Source: Caulobacter sp. BP25
Lineage (GTDB): Bacteria; Pseudomonadota; Alphaproteobacteria; Caulobacterales; Caulobacteraceae
Direction of reading: 5' to 3'
Length of the DNA: 64,000 nt
NCBI RefSeq assembly: GCF_002737755.1
Contig: NZ_PEGH01000007.1
Span: 124,001 to 188,000 of the forward strand
This document shows positions 1 through 9,759 of this stretch, piece after piece. The position numbers were made by a program, and so were the translations under genes. Within the stretch, counting starts at the first letter, position 1, and each line of letters opens with the position of its first letter. The notes under the pieces are model-generated. The model was not told the DNA's origin and did not search any database. It saw only the letters and a program-made list of their open reading frames with translations.

Positions 1-181
1 TCGCCGCCGTGCAGACGCCCATCCAGAGCGCGCCGACCGCCACGCAGCCCGCGCCGACCAACTGTTTGTTCGTGGACAGAACATAACCGCGCATCTCACC
101 GCCAGAGCGGACGTAGAGATGCCGTTCAGGGAACAATGCTTCGAGAGATTGCCGCAGTCGCTTGAAGCGCTTGATCGCCAT
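1..181 (-). CDS. M23-family metallopeptidase with DUF5930-type N-terminus (partial, start only)
   Basis: Only the first 60 codons are present; the gene runs off the left edge. The visible protein begins MAIKRFKRLRQSLEALFPER and continues with HLYVRSGGEMRGYVLST, then a hydrophobic stretch (QLVGAGCVAVGALWMGV) that looks like an inner-membrane anchor. This start resembles the DUF5930 N-terminal region found in alphaproteobacterial LytM/M23 peptidases, which act on peptidoglycan from the inner membrane. The catalytic domain lies outside the window, so the assignment rests on the N-terminus alone. The start ATG sits at 179-181. About 235 bases without a gene separate it from bcp and should hold its promoter. 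Confidence 0.65.
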   Translation of the reverse strand, partial: MAIKRFKRLRQSLEALFPERHLYVRSGGEMRGYVLSTNKQLVGAGCVAVGALWMGVCTAA

Positions 182-416
182 CGTCCCAGGAAACCCCCCG
201 TTTCAGGTCCGGGGGATATGGGACGATAAAACGTCAACGTGCAAGACTCTTCGCGCCCTGAAAGGACGCGAGTCGCGAAAAGGCATTTTGCGCCTCGATC
301 CTTAACGTTTTCTGAGCAGCACGACCACGCGTTAACCGCGTAAGCCGTGGAAAGGCCACAGGTTGAGGCGCGGATACAACACCCGCGTCGCGCAAGCGTT
401 CCCGAAAAAGGAGAAC

Positions 417-878
417 TTACTTAATGGCCTTGGCCGCGTTCATGACCGCCTTGATATGGCCCGGCACCTTCACCTTGCGCCACACCTCGCGGACAACGCC
501 CTCGCGGTCGATCAGGAAGGTGGAGCGGTCGATGCCCATATACTTGCGGCCGTACATGCTCTTCTCGACCCAGGCGCCATAGGCCTCGACCACATCGCCC
601 ATGGGGTCAGCGGCCAGTTCGATGGTCAGGTCGTGTTTGACGCGGAACTTGGCGTGCGAGGCGACGCTGTCCTTGGACACGCCGATGATCACCGCGCCCA
701 GCTTCTGGAACTCCTCGACTTCCGACGAGAACTGCAGCGCTTCGGAGGTACAGCCGGCGGTGTCGTCCTTCGGGTAGAAATAGAGGACGATGTTCTTGCC
801 CTTCAGGGCTGACAGGCTGACGCGACCGGTGTCGGTCGGCAGGTCGAAATCGGGGGCCTTGTCGCCGGGTTGCAGCAT
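417..878 (-). CDS. bcp: Peroxiredoxin, BCP/PrxQ family (thioredoxin-dependent thiol peroxidase)
   Basis: A 153-residue thiol peroxidase that would reduce hydrogen peroxide and organic peroxides in the cytoplasm. The N-terminus LQPGDKAPDFDLPTDTG and the segment YFYPKDDTAGCTSEAL hold the peroxidatic cysteine in the family context. That cysteine is the only one in the protein. The resolving cysteine that many BCP proteins carry five residues later is replaced by leucine, so this is a one-cysteine form that must be resolved by an external thiol. I chose the ATG at 878 over the upstream GTG because GGAGAAG precedes it and the length matches the family. Palindromic repeat DNA separates it from tyrS upstream. 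Confidence 0.9.
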   Translation of the reverse strand: MLQPGDKAPDFDLPTDTGRVSLSALKGKNIVLYFYPKDDTAGCTSEALQFSSEVEEFQKLGAVIIGVSKDSVASHAKFRVKHDLTIELAADPMGDVVEAYGAWVEKSMYGRKYMGIDRSTFLIDREGVVREVWRKVKVPGHIKAVMNAAKAIK

Positions 879-901
879 CGAACGCTTCTCCACCTAGAAA
901 G

Positions 902-999
902 CTGTCATCCCGGACGCGCGAAGCGCGATCCGGGACCACCGCAAGCTCATGAGTCGTTGGCGGTCCCGGCTCTCCGCTACGCTGCGGCCGGGATGACAG
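902..999. repeat. Intergenic inverted repeat, 98 bp, between tyrS and bcp
   Basis: The element begins CTGTCATCCCGG and ends CCGGGATGACAG, a perfect 12-base terminal inverted repeat. Inner arms (GGGACCACCGC and GCGGTCCC) also pair, so the whole segment can fold into one long hairpin. It looks like a dispersed palindromic element rather than a simple terminator, since no T-run follows. It occupies nearly all of the gap between the two genes. Confidence 0.75.
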
Positions 1000-1007
1000 T
1001 CAACTAA

Positions 1008-2267
1008 CTAAACGGGCTTCACCAACACGATCTTCTTCTTGCCGGCGGCGAGCTTGACGACGCCCTCGACAAGATCGGCGGCGGTGATCGTCCGGTTGGC
1101 GTCAGCCTCGGCCTTGTCGTTGACCTTCAGGCCGCCGCCCTGTGCCAGGCGGCGGGCCTCGCCGCGCGAGCCAGCCAGGCCCGCGTCAGCGAACAGGGCC
1201 GCCAGCACGATGCCCGCCTCCAGGTCGGCCGCCGGAACCTCGAAGGTCGGCAGGTCGGCCGACAGCGCGCCCTGTTCGAAGGCCTTCTCGGCGGCGTCGC
1301 GGGCCTTGCGAGCCTCTTCCTCGCCGTGGGCCATGCGGGTGGCTTCGTCGGCCAGCACCTTCTTGGCCTCGTTGATCTGGGCGCCTTCTAGGGCTTCCAG
1401 CTCGGCGATCTTGTCCAGCGGCAGGTCGGTGAACAGCTTCAGGAAGCGGCCGACGTCCGCGTCCTCGGTGTTGCGCCAGAACTGCCAGTAGTCGTAGGGG
1501 CTCAGCTGCTCGGCGTTCAGCCACACCGCCCCGGCCGCCGTCTTGCCCATCTTGGCGCCCGAGGCGGTGGCCAGGAGCGGCGTCGTCAGGCCAAAGGCGC
1601 TCTTCTGGTCGACGCGGCGAGTCAGCTCGACGCCGTTCAGGATGTTGCCCCACTGGTCCGAGCCGCCCATCTGCAGCACGCAGCCGTGGGCGCGGTTCAG
1701 CTCCAGGAAGTCCACCGCCTGCATCAGCATGTAGTTGAACTCAAGGAACGTCATCGGCTGCTCGCGCTCCAGGCGCAGCTTGACCGAGTCGAAGGCCAGC
1801 ATCCGATTGACGGTGAAGTGGACGCCGTATTCGCGCAGGAACTGGACGTAGCCGAACTTCGAGAGCCAGGCGTCGTTGTCGACCATGATCGCGTCGGTCG
1901 GTCCGTCGCCAAAGGTCAGGAACTTGGCGAAGACCTGCTTGATGCCGGCGATGTTGGCCTGGATGTCGGCGTCCGACAGCAGCTTGCGGCTCTCGTCCTT
2001 GCCGGTGGGGTCGCCGACCTTTGTCGTGCCGCCGCCCATCAGGACGATCGGCTTGTGACCGGCCTGCTGCAGGCGGCGCAGAAGCATGATCTGGATCAGG
2101 CTGCCGACGTGCAGGGACGGGGCGGTGGCGTCGAAGCCGATATAGGCGGTGACGATCCCGGCCGTGGCGGCCGCGTCCAGTTCGTCCGGATGGGTGATCT
2201 GGTGGATGTAGCCGCGGGCCTCCAGGGTTCGCAGGAACTCTGACTTGAAGGACGACGCGGCGGACAT
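1008..2267 (-). CDS. tyrS: Tyrosyl-tRNA synthetase
   Basis: Class I aminoacyl-tRNA synthetase of 419 residues that charges tRNA-Tyr in the cytoplasm. The HIGH-type motif is visible as PSLHVGSL near residue 50, the tyrosine pocket segment as GGSDQWGN, and the KMSKS-type loop as KMGKT. The C-terminus ([18 protein letters not shown]) is an S4-like RNA-binding domain. The ATG at 2267 gives the usual family length. An in-frame ATG at 2333 would add 22 residues without family similarity and has no clear ribosome binding site. The gene is divergent from anmK, with about 250 bases between the two starts; this pairing is common in alphaproteobacteria. Confidence 0.97.
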   Translation of the reverse strand: MSAASSFKSEFLRTLEARGYIHQITHPDELDAAATAGIVTAYIGFDATAPSLHVGSLIQIMLLRRLQQAGHKPIVLMGGGTTKVGDPTGKDESRKLLSDADIQANIAGIKQVFAKFLTFGDGPTDAIMVDNDAWLSKFGYVQFLREYGVHFTVNRMLAFDSVKLRLEREQPMTFLEFNYMLMQAVDFLELNRAHGCVLQMGGSDQWGNILNGVELTRRVDQKSAFGLTTPLLATASGAKMGKTAAGAVWLNAEQLSPYDYWQFWRNTEDADVGRFLKLFTDLPLDKIAELEALEGAQINEAKKVLADEATRMAHGEEEARKARDAAEKAFEQGALSADLPTFEVPAADLEAGIVLAALFADAGLAGSRGEARRLAQGGGLKVNDKAEADANRTITAADLVEGVVKLAAGKKKIVLVKPV

Positions 2268-2523
2268 GGATCGACTCTCTATTTGACTTGGCGGGCCGTC
2301 TAGCACGGCGGGATTGGATTGTGAGGCTTTCATTTCAGACTCCGGGGAGGATGCCGGAGCGCATGATCGACTAGCAAGAAAGCGACCCCGGCGAGGCGGG
2401 GGCTAAGCGACGTGTCTGGTCGGCCTCCCGCTATGGCAGCGGGCGGTAATAGGGGCGGGCCAGGACGAAAGCGTCGATCATGGGCCTAGCTAGCGTTTCG
2501 CCGCCGTGGCAGTCAACGGTCCC

Positions 2524-3627
2524 ATGAAAATCCTGGGATTCATGACCGGCACCTCGCTGGACGCGGTCGACATGGCGGTGCTGGAAACGGACGGCCACGA
2601 CATCCAAGCCTTTGGTCCCGCCGGCGAGCGCAAGCTGCGGGAGGAGACCCGGGACCTGTTGCTGGTGGCCACCGAGGTCGCCCGAGGCTGGCCGCGCGAC
2701 AAGCCCGCGCCCGAGATCTTCGCCGAGGCCGCCCGGGCGGTGGCCGATGAGCACCTGCACGCGGCGGAAAGCTTTCTGGCCGAGCACGGCCTGGCCTGGA
2801 GCGACTTCGACCTGCTGGGCGTCCACGGCCAGACCGTGCTGCACGAGCGCCCGACGCCCGAGCGGATCGGCCGGACCGTGCAACTGCTGGACGCCGAGCG
2901 CCTGGCCAAGGCCACCGGTCGGCCGGTGGCCTTCGACTTCCGCGCGGCCGACGTGGCGGCTGGCGGGCAGGGCGCGCCGCTGGCCCCGATCTACCACGCC
3001 GCTCGGGCCCGGGCCTCGGGCCTGGCCGCGCCGGTGGCGGCTCTGAATGTCGGCGGGGTAGCCAACATCACCCTGATTGGAGAGGGCGACGATCTGCTGG
3101 CCTTCGACACCGGTCCCGGCAACGGCATGATCGACCTGATGCTGCAGGAGCGTGGGCTGGGCCGGTTCGACGAGAACGGCCGTCTGGCCGCCGCCGGCCG
3201 GGTCGACCAAGCCATCCTCGACGCCTTCCTGGCCAGCGACTACTTCGCCGGCCCCGCGCCCAAGTCGCTGGACCGCTACGACTTCCCGCTGGATCTGGTC
3301 GAGCCGCTGTCGGCCGAGGACGCCGCCGCCACTCTGGTCGCCTTCACGGCCGAGGCGGTGATCAAGGCCTTCGACCACGGTGCGCGGCCCAGCGCCCTGA
3401 TCGTCTGCGGCGGCGGGCGTCATAATCCGCAGATCATGCGCGCCTTGACCGAACGCGCGCCCGTGCCGGTCAAGACCGCCGAAGCCTTCGGCTGGCGCGG
3501 CGACAGCATCGAGGCCGAAGCCTTCGCCTACCTCGCCGCCCGCACGGCCAAGGGCCTGCCGATCAGCTTCCCGGGGACCACGGGCGTGAAGACGCCGATG
3601 ACCGGCGGAAGAATAGTTCTGCCGTAA
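2524..3627 (+). CDS. anmK: Anhydro-N-acetylmuramic acid kinase
   Basis: A 367-residue cytoplasmic sugar kinase of the ASKHA fold. It hydrolyses the 1,6-anhydro ring of anhydroMurNAc and phosphorylates it to MurNAc-6-phosphate in peptidoglycan recycling. Visible hallmarks are GFMTGTSLDAVDMA at the N-terminus, the segment LLGVHGQTVLH, the phosphate-binding stretch ALNVGGVANITLIG with FDTGPGNGMID following, and VCGGGRHNPQIM near the C-terminus. I start at the ATG at 2524 because homologues begin at this MKI-like segment; a GTG six codons upstream is the alternative. A hairpin follows directly after the stop. Confidence 0.95.
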   Translation: MKILGFMTGTSLDAVDMAVLETDGHDIQAFGPAGERKLREETRDLLLVATEVARGWPRDKPAPEIFAEAARAVADEHLHAAESFLAEHGLAWSDFDLLGVHGQTVLHERPTPERIGRTVQLLDAERLAKATGRPVAFDFRAADVAAGGQGAPLAPIYHAARARASGLAAPVAALNVGGVANITLIGEGDDLLAFDTGPGNGMIDLMLQERGLGRFDENGRLAAAGRVDQAILDAFLASDYFAGPAPKSLDRYDFPLDLVEPLSAEDAAATLVAFTAEAVIKAFDHGARPSALIVCGGGRHNPQIMRALTERAPVPVKTAEAFGWRGDSIEAEAFAYLAARTAKGLPISFPGTTGVKTPMTGGRIVLP

Positions 3628-3633
3628 GAGAGA

Positions 3634-3659
3634 AATCCTCCCCCGCTATGGGGAGGATT
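3634..3659. terminator. Bidirectional hairpin between convergent anmK and ndh
   Basis: AATCCTCCCC and GGGGAGGATT form a perfect 10-bp stem around a six-base loop. No T-run follows on the plus strand, so it may be a weak terminator or a dispersed palindrome reused as one. It lies exactly between two convergent stop codons. Confidence 0.55.
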
Positions 3660-3670
3660 GCGTACGGACC

Positions 3671-4951
3671 CTAGTGCAGCTTCAGGCGCCCCGACACCCG
3701 CTGTTGCAGCAACCGCGCCAGCGCCAAGGTCGCCGTGCGGCCGACGCCCAGGATCGCGCGGTGATGGTCGAGATGCAGGGACATGTAGGCCCATTTGGCC
3801 AGCAGCCCTTCAATGAAGAAGTTCGGGCCGCCCAGCCCGCCCATCAGCGCGCCGACGCCTTTGTTGTCGCCGAGGGACACTAGCGAGCCGAAATCACGAT
3901 AGACGAAGGGCGTGTTCAGTTTGCCCTGGTGCAGACGCGCGACGATGGCTCGCTGCAGATAGCTGGCCTGCTGGTGGGCGGCCTGGGCGCGGGCCGGGAC
4001 GATCTTGCCGTCCTTCCACGGCGCGGCGGCGCAGTCGCCCAGGGCCCAGATGTCGGGCGCCGAGGTCTCCAGGCGGTCGTTGACCAAGAACTGGTTGGCG
4101 CGGTTGGTCTCGAGGCCAAAGCCCTGGTTCGTCTCAGCGGCCTTGATCCCCGCAGCCCAGACGATCAGGTCGGCGGGTATGTCGCCTTGGCTGGTCTCCA
4201 GGCGATCGGCATGGACCGCCAGGACCTTGGCGTCGGTCTTTACCGCCACGCCTTTGCGCTCCAGCGCGATGGTTGCTTTGTCGGCGATCTTTTGGGGCAG
4301 GGCGCCCAGGACCCGTGGCGCGGCCTCGACCACCGTGATGTCCAGGCGGAAGCGCTGCTCGTCGCCAAGACTGCCCAAGAGTTCTCGGTGGGCTTCGATC
4401 AGCTCGGCCGAGAGCTCGACCCCGGTGGCGCCGCCGCCGACGATCGCCACACGCATGATCTTTTCGGCCGAGAACGAGGCTTTGGTGAAGGCTGCCAGCA
4501 GCCGTGCGTGGAAGGCCTCGGCGTCTTCGGTGCGCTCCAGCAGGTAGGCCTGCTCGGCGCCGGGCGTGCCGAAGAGGTTCGAGCCCGAACCGATGGCCAG
4601 AATCCCAAAGGTGAAGGTTATGGCCCGCTCGGGCGCCAGGACCTGTCCATCGTCGCCAGTGATCGCCTTCAGGGTCAGGCGTTTGGCGGCCGGGTCGAAG
4701 GTCGTCAGCTCGCCCAACAGGAAGTTGAAGCCGTTCGAGCGGCCCAGGATCGCGTAGGAGACACCCTCCTGGTGGACGTCCAGCGTGCCGGCGGCCACCT
4801 CGTGTAGGGTCGGCTTCCAGATGTGAAAGCTGGAGCGGTCGATCAGCAGCACGCGGCGCTTGCCGTGACGTCCCCCCAGCCGGCGGCCCAACCGCGAGGC
4901 CAACTCCAGTCCGCCGGCGCCGCCGCCGACGATGACGATGTCGTAGTGCAT
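3671..4951 (-). CDS. ndh: Type II NADH dehydrogenase-like NAD(P)/FAD oxidoreductase
   Basis: A 426-residue single-subunit flavoprotein of the NDH-2 family, which passes electrons from NADH to quinone at the inner membrane without pumping protons. The FAD-binding motif GGGAGGLELASRLG is at the extreme N-terminus. The NADH-binding motif VAIVGGGATGVELSAEL is near residue 170. The second FAD segment IWALGDCAAAPW is near residue 310. The C-terminal region, with a hydrophobic GLLAKWAYMSLHLDH stretch and basic tail, fits membrane association. The ATG at 4951 is preceded by AAGGGCGAG; a GTG one codon earlier is equally in frame. It is a single gene, convergent with anmK. Confidence 0.85.
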   Translation of the reverse strand: MHYDIVIVGGGAGGLELASRLGRRLGGRHGKRRVLLIDRSSFHIWKPTLHEVAAGTLDVHQEGVSYAILGRSNGFNFLLGELTTFDPAAKRLTLKAITGDDGQVLAPERAITFTFGILAIGSGSNLFGTPGAEQAYLLERTEDAEAFHARLLAAFTKASFSAEKIMRVAIVGGGATGVELSAELIEAHRELLGSLGDEQRFRLDITVVEAAPRVLGALPQKIADKATIALERKGVAVKTDAKVLAVHADRLETSQGDIPADLIVWAAGIKAAETNQGFGLETNRANQFLVNDRLETSAPDIWALGDCAAAPWKDGKIVPARAQAAHQQASYLQRAIVARLHQGKLNTPFVYRDFGSLVSLGDNKGVGALMGGLGGPNFFIEGLLAKWAYMSLHLDHHRAILGVGRTATLALARLLQQRVSGRLKLH

Positions 4952-5043
4952 CACCGTCTCGCCCTTTTATTCATCAATCGGTGAAAATATAGCTGACCGT
5001 TGTTCTTCAAGGAAGAGGTGTAGCTCTGCACGAGCCGCGAACG

Positions 5044-5072
5044 AAAAAGGCCTCCCCGGAGGGAGGCCTTTA
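5044..5072 (-). terminator. Rho-independent terminator of the alpha/beta hydrolase gene
   Basis: On the minus strand AAAGGCCTCC pairs with GGAGGCCTTT around a short loop, and the 3' arm runs into further T residues. It lies seven bases after the stop codon of the hydrolase gene, the classic position for an intrinsic terminator. Confidence 0.85.
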
Positions 5073-5079
5073 TGAACGT

Positions 5080-5730
5080 CTAGATCGGATTTTCCGCCAG
5101 GCGCTTGTCGAGATAGTCGCTGACGCTCTTCTCGACGCTGGGTAGGTGCTCGGTCCAGAAGTGGCTGGCCTTGTCGATGACTTCGTAGTCGATCGTGATG
5201 CCCTTCTGGGTGCGCAGCTTGGTGACCACCCGCTCCACCTCGACCGGCGGGGTGATGGTGTCGGCCGAACCCGTCAGGAACAAGCCCGAGGCCGGGCAGG
5301 GGGCCAGGAAGCTGAAATCGTACATGTTGGTCGGCGGCGAGACCGAGATGAAGCCGTCCGTCTCGGGGCGGCGCATCAGCAGTTGCATGCCGATATAGGC
5401 GCCGAAGTCGAAGCCGGCGACCCAAGTCTGGCTGGCGGCCGGGTTGGACGTCTGCAGCCAGTCCAGCGCCGTGGCCGCGTCGGCCAGCTCGCCGATGCCG
5501 GCGTCGAACTCGCCCTGGCTGCGGCCCACGCCGCGGAAATTGAAGCGCAGGGTCGCGAAACCGCGCTTCATAAAGAGGTGATACAGCTGCACCGAAACCG
5601 GATGGTTCATGTGACCGCCGGCCTTGGGGTGTGGGTGCAGGATCAGGGCGATCGGGGCCGTCTCGGTCTTGCCCGGAGAGTAGCGACCCTCGATCCGTCC
5701 AGACGCGCCGGTCAAAATCACATCAGGCAT
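5080..5730 (-). CDS. Alpha/beta hydrolase (COG2945-like) with aspartate at the nucleophile elbow
   Basis: A 216-residue small cytoplasmic alpha/beta hydrolase. HPHPKAGGHMNHP and RFNFRGVGRSQG are typical of the COG2945 group. The nucleophile elbow, expected as G-F-S-F-G, reads VAGFDFGAYIGMQLL, so the serine is aspartate (codon GAC). The C-terminal acid (TGSADTITPP) and histidine (DKASHFWTEH) are still present. An aspartate nucleophile occurs in haloalkane dehalogenases and epoxide hydrolases, so activity is possible but would not be ordinary serine-esterase chemistry. The start at 5730 has AAGGGGA upstream. Substrate unknown. It is divergent from iscR. Confidence 0.75.
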   Translation of the reverse strand: MPDVILTGASGRIEGRYSPGKTETAPIALILHPHPKAGGHMNHPVSVQLYHLFMKRGFATLRFNFRGVGRSQGEFDAGIGELADAATALDWLQTSNPAASQTWVAGFDFGAYIGMQLLMRRPETDGFISVSPPTNMYDFSFLAPCPASGLFLTGSADTITPPVEVERVVTKLRTQKGITIDYEVIDKASHFWTEHLPSVEKSVSDYLDKRLAENPI

Positions 5731-5784
5731 GTCGTCCCCTTCAGCTCGACAGCGGTCCAACTTCCGACGATTTGCCTCGTCAGA

Positions 5785-5807
5785 ATACTTGACCGCTGCG
5801 CTTGGTC
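5785..5807 (+). promoter_or_regulatory. Candidate IscR operator upstream of iscR-suf
   Basis: ATACTTGACC followed nine bases later by GGTC forms an imperfect inverted repeat in the iscR/hydrolase intergenic region. The left half resembles the ATA..TTGAC half-site of type 1 IscR boxes; the right half is a poor match. Autoregulation by IscR is usual for this operon. The call is inference from position and one good half-site. Confidence 0.3.
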
Positions 5808-5912
5808 TTCCTAAATCGCAGCCAGCAAGCGGACCGACGGCCCGCGCGCGAAGTCGCGGCTTGTAGCACACGCAAAAGCCGATGCGCGCGGAATCTGCAA
5901 GGGGTAAGGCTG

Positions 5913-6389
5913 ATGCGCCTGAGTACGAAAGGGCGATATGCGGTCATGGCGATGACCGACCTGGCCAAGCGCCAGGACGAAGGCGAGGGCCGCGCCGTAG
6001 CCCTGGCCGAGATCGCCGCGCGCCAACAGATCTCGCTTTCTTATCTGGAACAGCTCTTCGCGCGCCTGCGCCGAAAGGGGCTGGTGATCAGCGCCCGAGG
6101 GCCCGGCGGCGGCTATCGCCTGTCCAAGGCCGCGACCGAGACCTTCATCGCCGACATCGTTCTGGCGGTGGACGAGCCGCTGCGCGCCACGCGCTGCAAC
6201 TTCACCAAGGGCCAGGCCAAGGGCTGCATGGCGGGTGGCGAGCGCTGCATGACGCATAATCTCTGGGAAGAGATGGGGCGTCAGATCCACGGCTACCTCG
6301 CCTCGGTCTCTGTCGCCGACGTGCTGGCGGGCGAGCTGCGGCCAAATAGCGAGAAAGCGGCCCGCCCGATGGAGATCGCGGCCGAGTGA
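5913..6389 (+). CDS. iscR: Rrf2-family iron-sulfur regulator IscR
   Basis: A 158-residue winged-helix transcription factor that senses Fe-S status by holding a [2Fe-2S] cluster. MRLSTKGRYAVMAMTDLA is the canonical Rrf2 start, and ISLSYLEQLFARLRRKGLV is the DNA-recognition region. Three cysteines and the His ligand are present (TRCNFTKGQAKGC, then ERCMTH). Nine residues lie between the first two cysteines, more than the five in the enterobacterial protein as I recall it. The ATG at 5913 has AAGGGGTAAGG upstream. Its stop overlaps the start of the desulfurase by four bases, so it heads the suf operon and presumably represses it when clusters are plentiful. Confidence 0.9.
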   Translation: MRLSTKGRYAVMAMTDLAKRQDEGEGRAVALAEIAARQQISLSYLEQLFARLRRKGLVISARGPGGGYRLSKAATETFIADIVLAVDEPLRATRCNFTKGQAKGCMAGGERCMTHNLWEEMGRQIHGYLASVSVADVLAGELRPNSEKAARPMEIAAE

Positions 6390-7539
6390 ACGCCTCCCGC
6401 TCTTCTATCTATCTCGACTACAACGCCACCGCGCCTTTGCGGCCGGAAGCGCGGGAAGCGCTGTTGCGCGCGCTCGAGAGCCCGGCCAATCCCTCGTCGG
6501 TCCACGCCGCCGGCCGCGCCGCCCGCGACGTGGTCGAGCGCGCCCGCGCGCAGGTCGGCGCCGTGGTCGGCGTGCCCGCCGGCTCGGTCACATTCGTCAG
6601 CGGCGGCACGGAGGCCAATGCGCTGGCCATCGAGAGCGCCCGGGCCGCCGGCGTCGAACGCATCATCATCAGCACGATCGAGCACGACGCGGTCACCGAG
6701 ACGGCCAAGGCCCAAAACACTCAGAGTGGCGGCCTGCCGGTCGAGATTCTGCCTGTGGATAACAACGGCGTCGCCGATCTCGATTGGCTGGCGCAAGCGC
6801 TTGAAAAACCCGGCAAGACCCTGGTCTGCCTGATGCTGGCCAACAACGAAACGGGCGTCATCCAGCCTGTGGATAAGGTCTCCGCCCTGGTGCGCGCCCA
6901 CGACGGCTGGCTGCATGTCGACGCGGTCCAGGCCGCTGGCAAGATCGCGATCGACTTCTCGGCTCTCGGCGCCGACACCATGGCGCTCTCGGCCCACAAG
7001 CTGGGTGGGCCGCAGGGCGTCGGCGCTCTGGTCGCCGGGACCCGCGCCACCGTCACCCGCCGCCTGCATGGCGGGGGTCAGGAGCGCGGCCGTCGGGCCG
7101 GCACCGAGAACGTCGCGGGCATCGCCGCGTTCGGCGCGGCCGCCGTGGCGGCCCAGGAAGGCCTTGCCTCGCTGGCCGAACAAGCCCAATGGCGCGACGC
7201 CTTGGCGCAGCGGGTCAAGGCGCAAGGCGCGGTCGTGCTGGGCGAAGGCGCTGATCGCCTCCCCCAGACGTTGTGCTTGGCGGGCGAGGGCTTTGGCTCC
7301 GAGGTCCAGGTCATGAACATGGATCTGGCCGGGATCATGGTCAGCGCCGGTAGCGCCTGCTGTTCGGGCAAGGTCAAGGCCAGCCGCGTGGTGGAAGCCA
7401 TGGGCCGCGCTGATCTCGCTCCGTTCGCCCTGCGTATCAGTGGCGGCTGGGCGAGTACGGAAGACGATTGGATCAAGTGCGGCGACGCCTGGCTCGCCGC
7501 CTGGAAGCGTATCGGCGCTCGGCGCCGGGAGGTGGCTTA

Positions 7540-7540
<1 letters not shown>
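6386..7540 (+). CDS. Cysteine desulfurase, NifS/IscS-like (class I)
   Basis: A 384-residue PLP enzyme that removes sulfur from cysteine as a persulfide for cluster assembly. It begins at a GTG overlapping the iscR stop (GTGA). [14 protein letters not shown] is the family N-terminus. The PLP lysine lies in [13 protein letters not shown] and the catalytic cysteine in [14 protein letters not shown]. This class I enzyme is distinct from the SufS-type enzyme encoded later in the same operon, so the operon has two desulfurases. It may supply sulfur to the SUF machine or to tRNA thiolation. The downstream sufB overlaps its stop by one base. Confidence 0.9.
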
Positions 7541-9009
<1,469 letters not shown>

Positions 9010-9759
9010 ATGCTTTCCATCAAGAACCTTCACGCCCGCGTCGAGGACAAGCCGATCCTGAAGGGCGTCACGCTGGACGTGCCGGCCGGTGAGGTCCACG
9101 CGATCATGGGCCCGAACGGGGCCGGCAAGTCGACCCTGTCCTATGTGCTGACCGGCCGCGACGGCTATGAGGTCACCGAAGGCTCGGCGACGCTCAACGG
9201 CGAGGACGTGCTGTCGCTTGAGCCCAACGAACGGGCGGCCAAGGGCCTGTTCCTGTCGTTCCAATATCCTTTGGAAATTCCGGGCGTTCCGGCCCTGACC
9301 TTCATCCGCACCGCCCTCAACGCCCAGCGCCGCGCGCGGGGCGAGGACGAGATCGCCGCCCCGGCCTTCCTGAAGCTGGCCAAGGAGAAGGCCGCGGCGC
9401 TGAAGATCGACTTCGAGATGCTCAAGCGCGGCCTGAACGTCGGCTTCTCGGGCGGTGAGAAGAAGCGGATGGAAATCTTCCAGATGTCCATGCTTTCGCC
9501 GAAGTTCCTCATTCTCGACGAGACCGACAGCGGCCTGGATATCGACGCCCTGAAGATCGTCTCCGAAGGCGTCAACGCCCTGCGCAGCCCTGAGCGCGGC
9601 ATGCTGGTCATCACCCACTACCAGCGCCTGCTGGACCACATCAAACCCGACAAGGTCCACGTGCTGGCCGCCGGCCGCATCGTCGCCTCGGGCGGTCCGG
9701 AACTGGCCCTGCAGCTGGAAGCCGAGGGCTATGACCGCATCGTGGGGGCGGCGGCTTGA
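9010..9759 (+). CDS. sufC: Fe-S assembly ATPase SufC
   Basis: A 249-residue ABC-type ATPase without membrane domain that drives conformational change of SufBCD. Walker A is GPNGAGKST near residue 37, the signature motif is FSGGEKKRME, Walker B is LILDETDSGLD, and the switch histidine is in VITHYQRL. The ATG directly follows the sufB stop. The sufD start overlaps the stop of this gene. Confidence 0.97.
   Translation: MLSIKNLHARVEDKPILKGVTLDVPAGEVHAIMGPNGAGKSTLSYVLTGRDGYEVTEGSATLNGEDVLSLEPNERAAKGLFLSFQYPLEIPGVPALTFIRTALNAQRRARGEDEIAAPAFLKLAKEKAAALKIDFEMLKRGLNVGFSGGEKKRMEIFQMSMLSPKFLILDETDSGLDIDALKIVSEGVNALRSPERGMLVITHYQRLLDHIKPDKVHVLAAGRIVASGGPELALQLEAEGYDRIVGAAA

Noticed and set aside
301..340. 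TTAACG and GTTAACC upstream of the M23 peptidase gene as a CtrA box
   Set aside because: The spacing between the TTAA cores is far from the seven bases expected.
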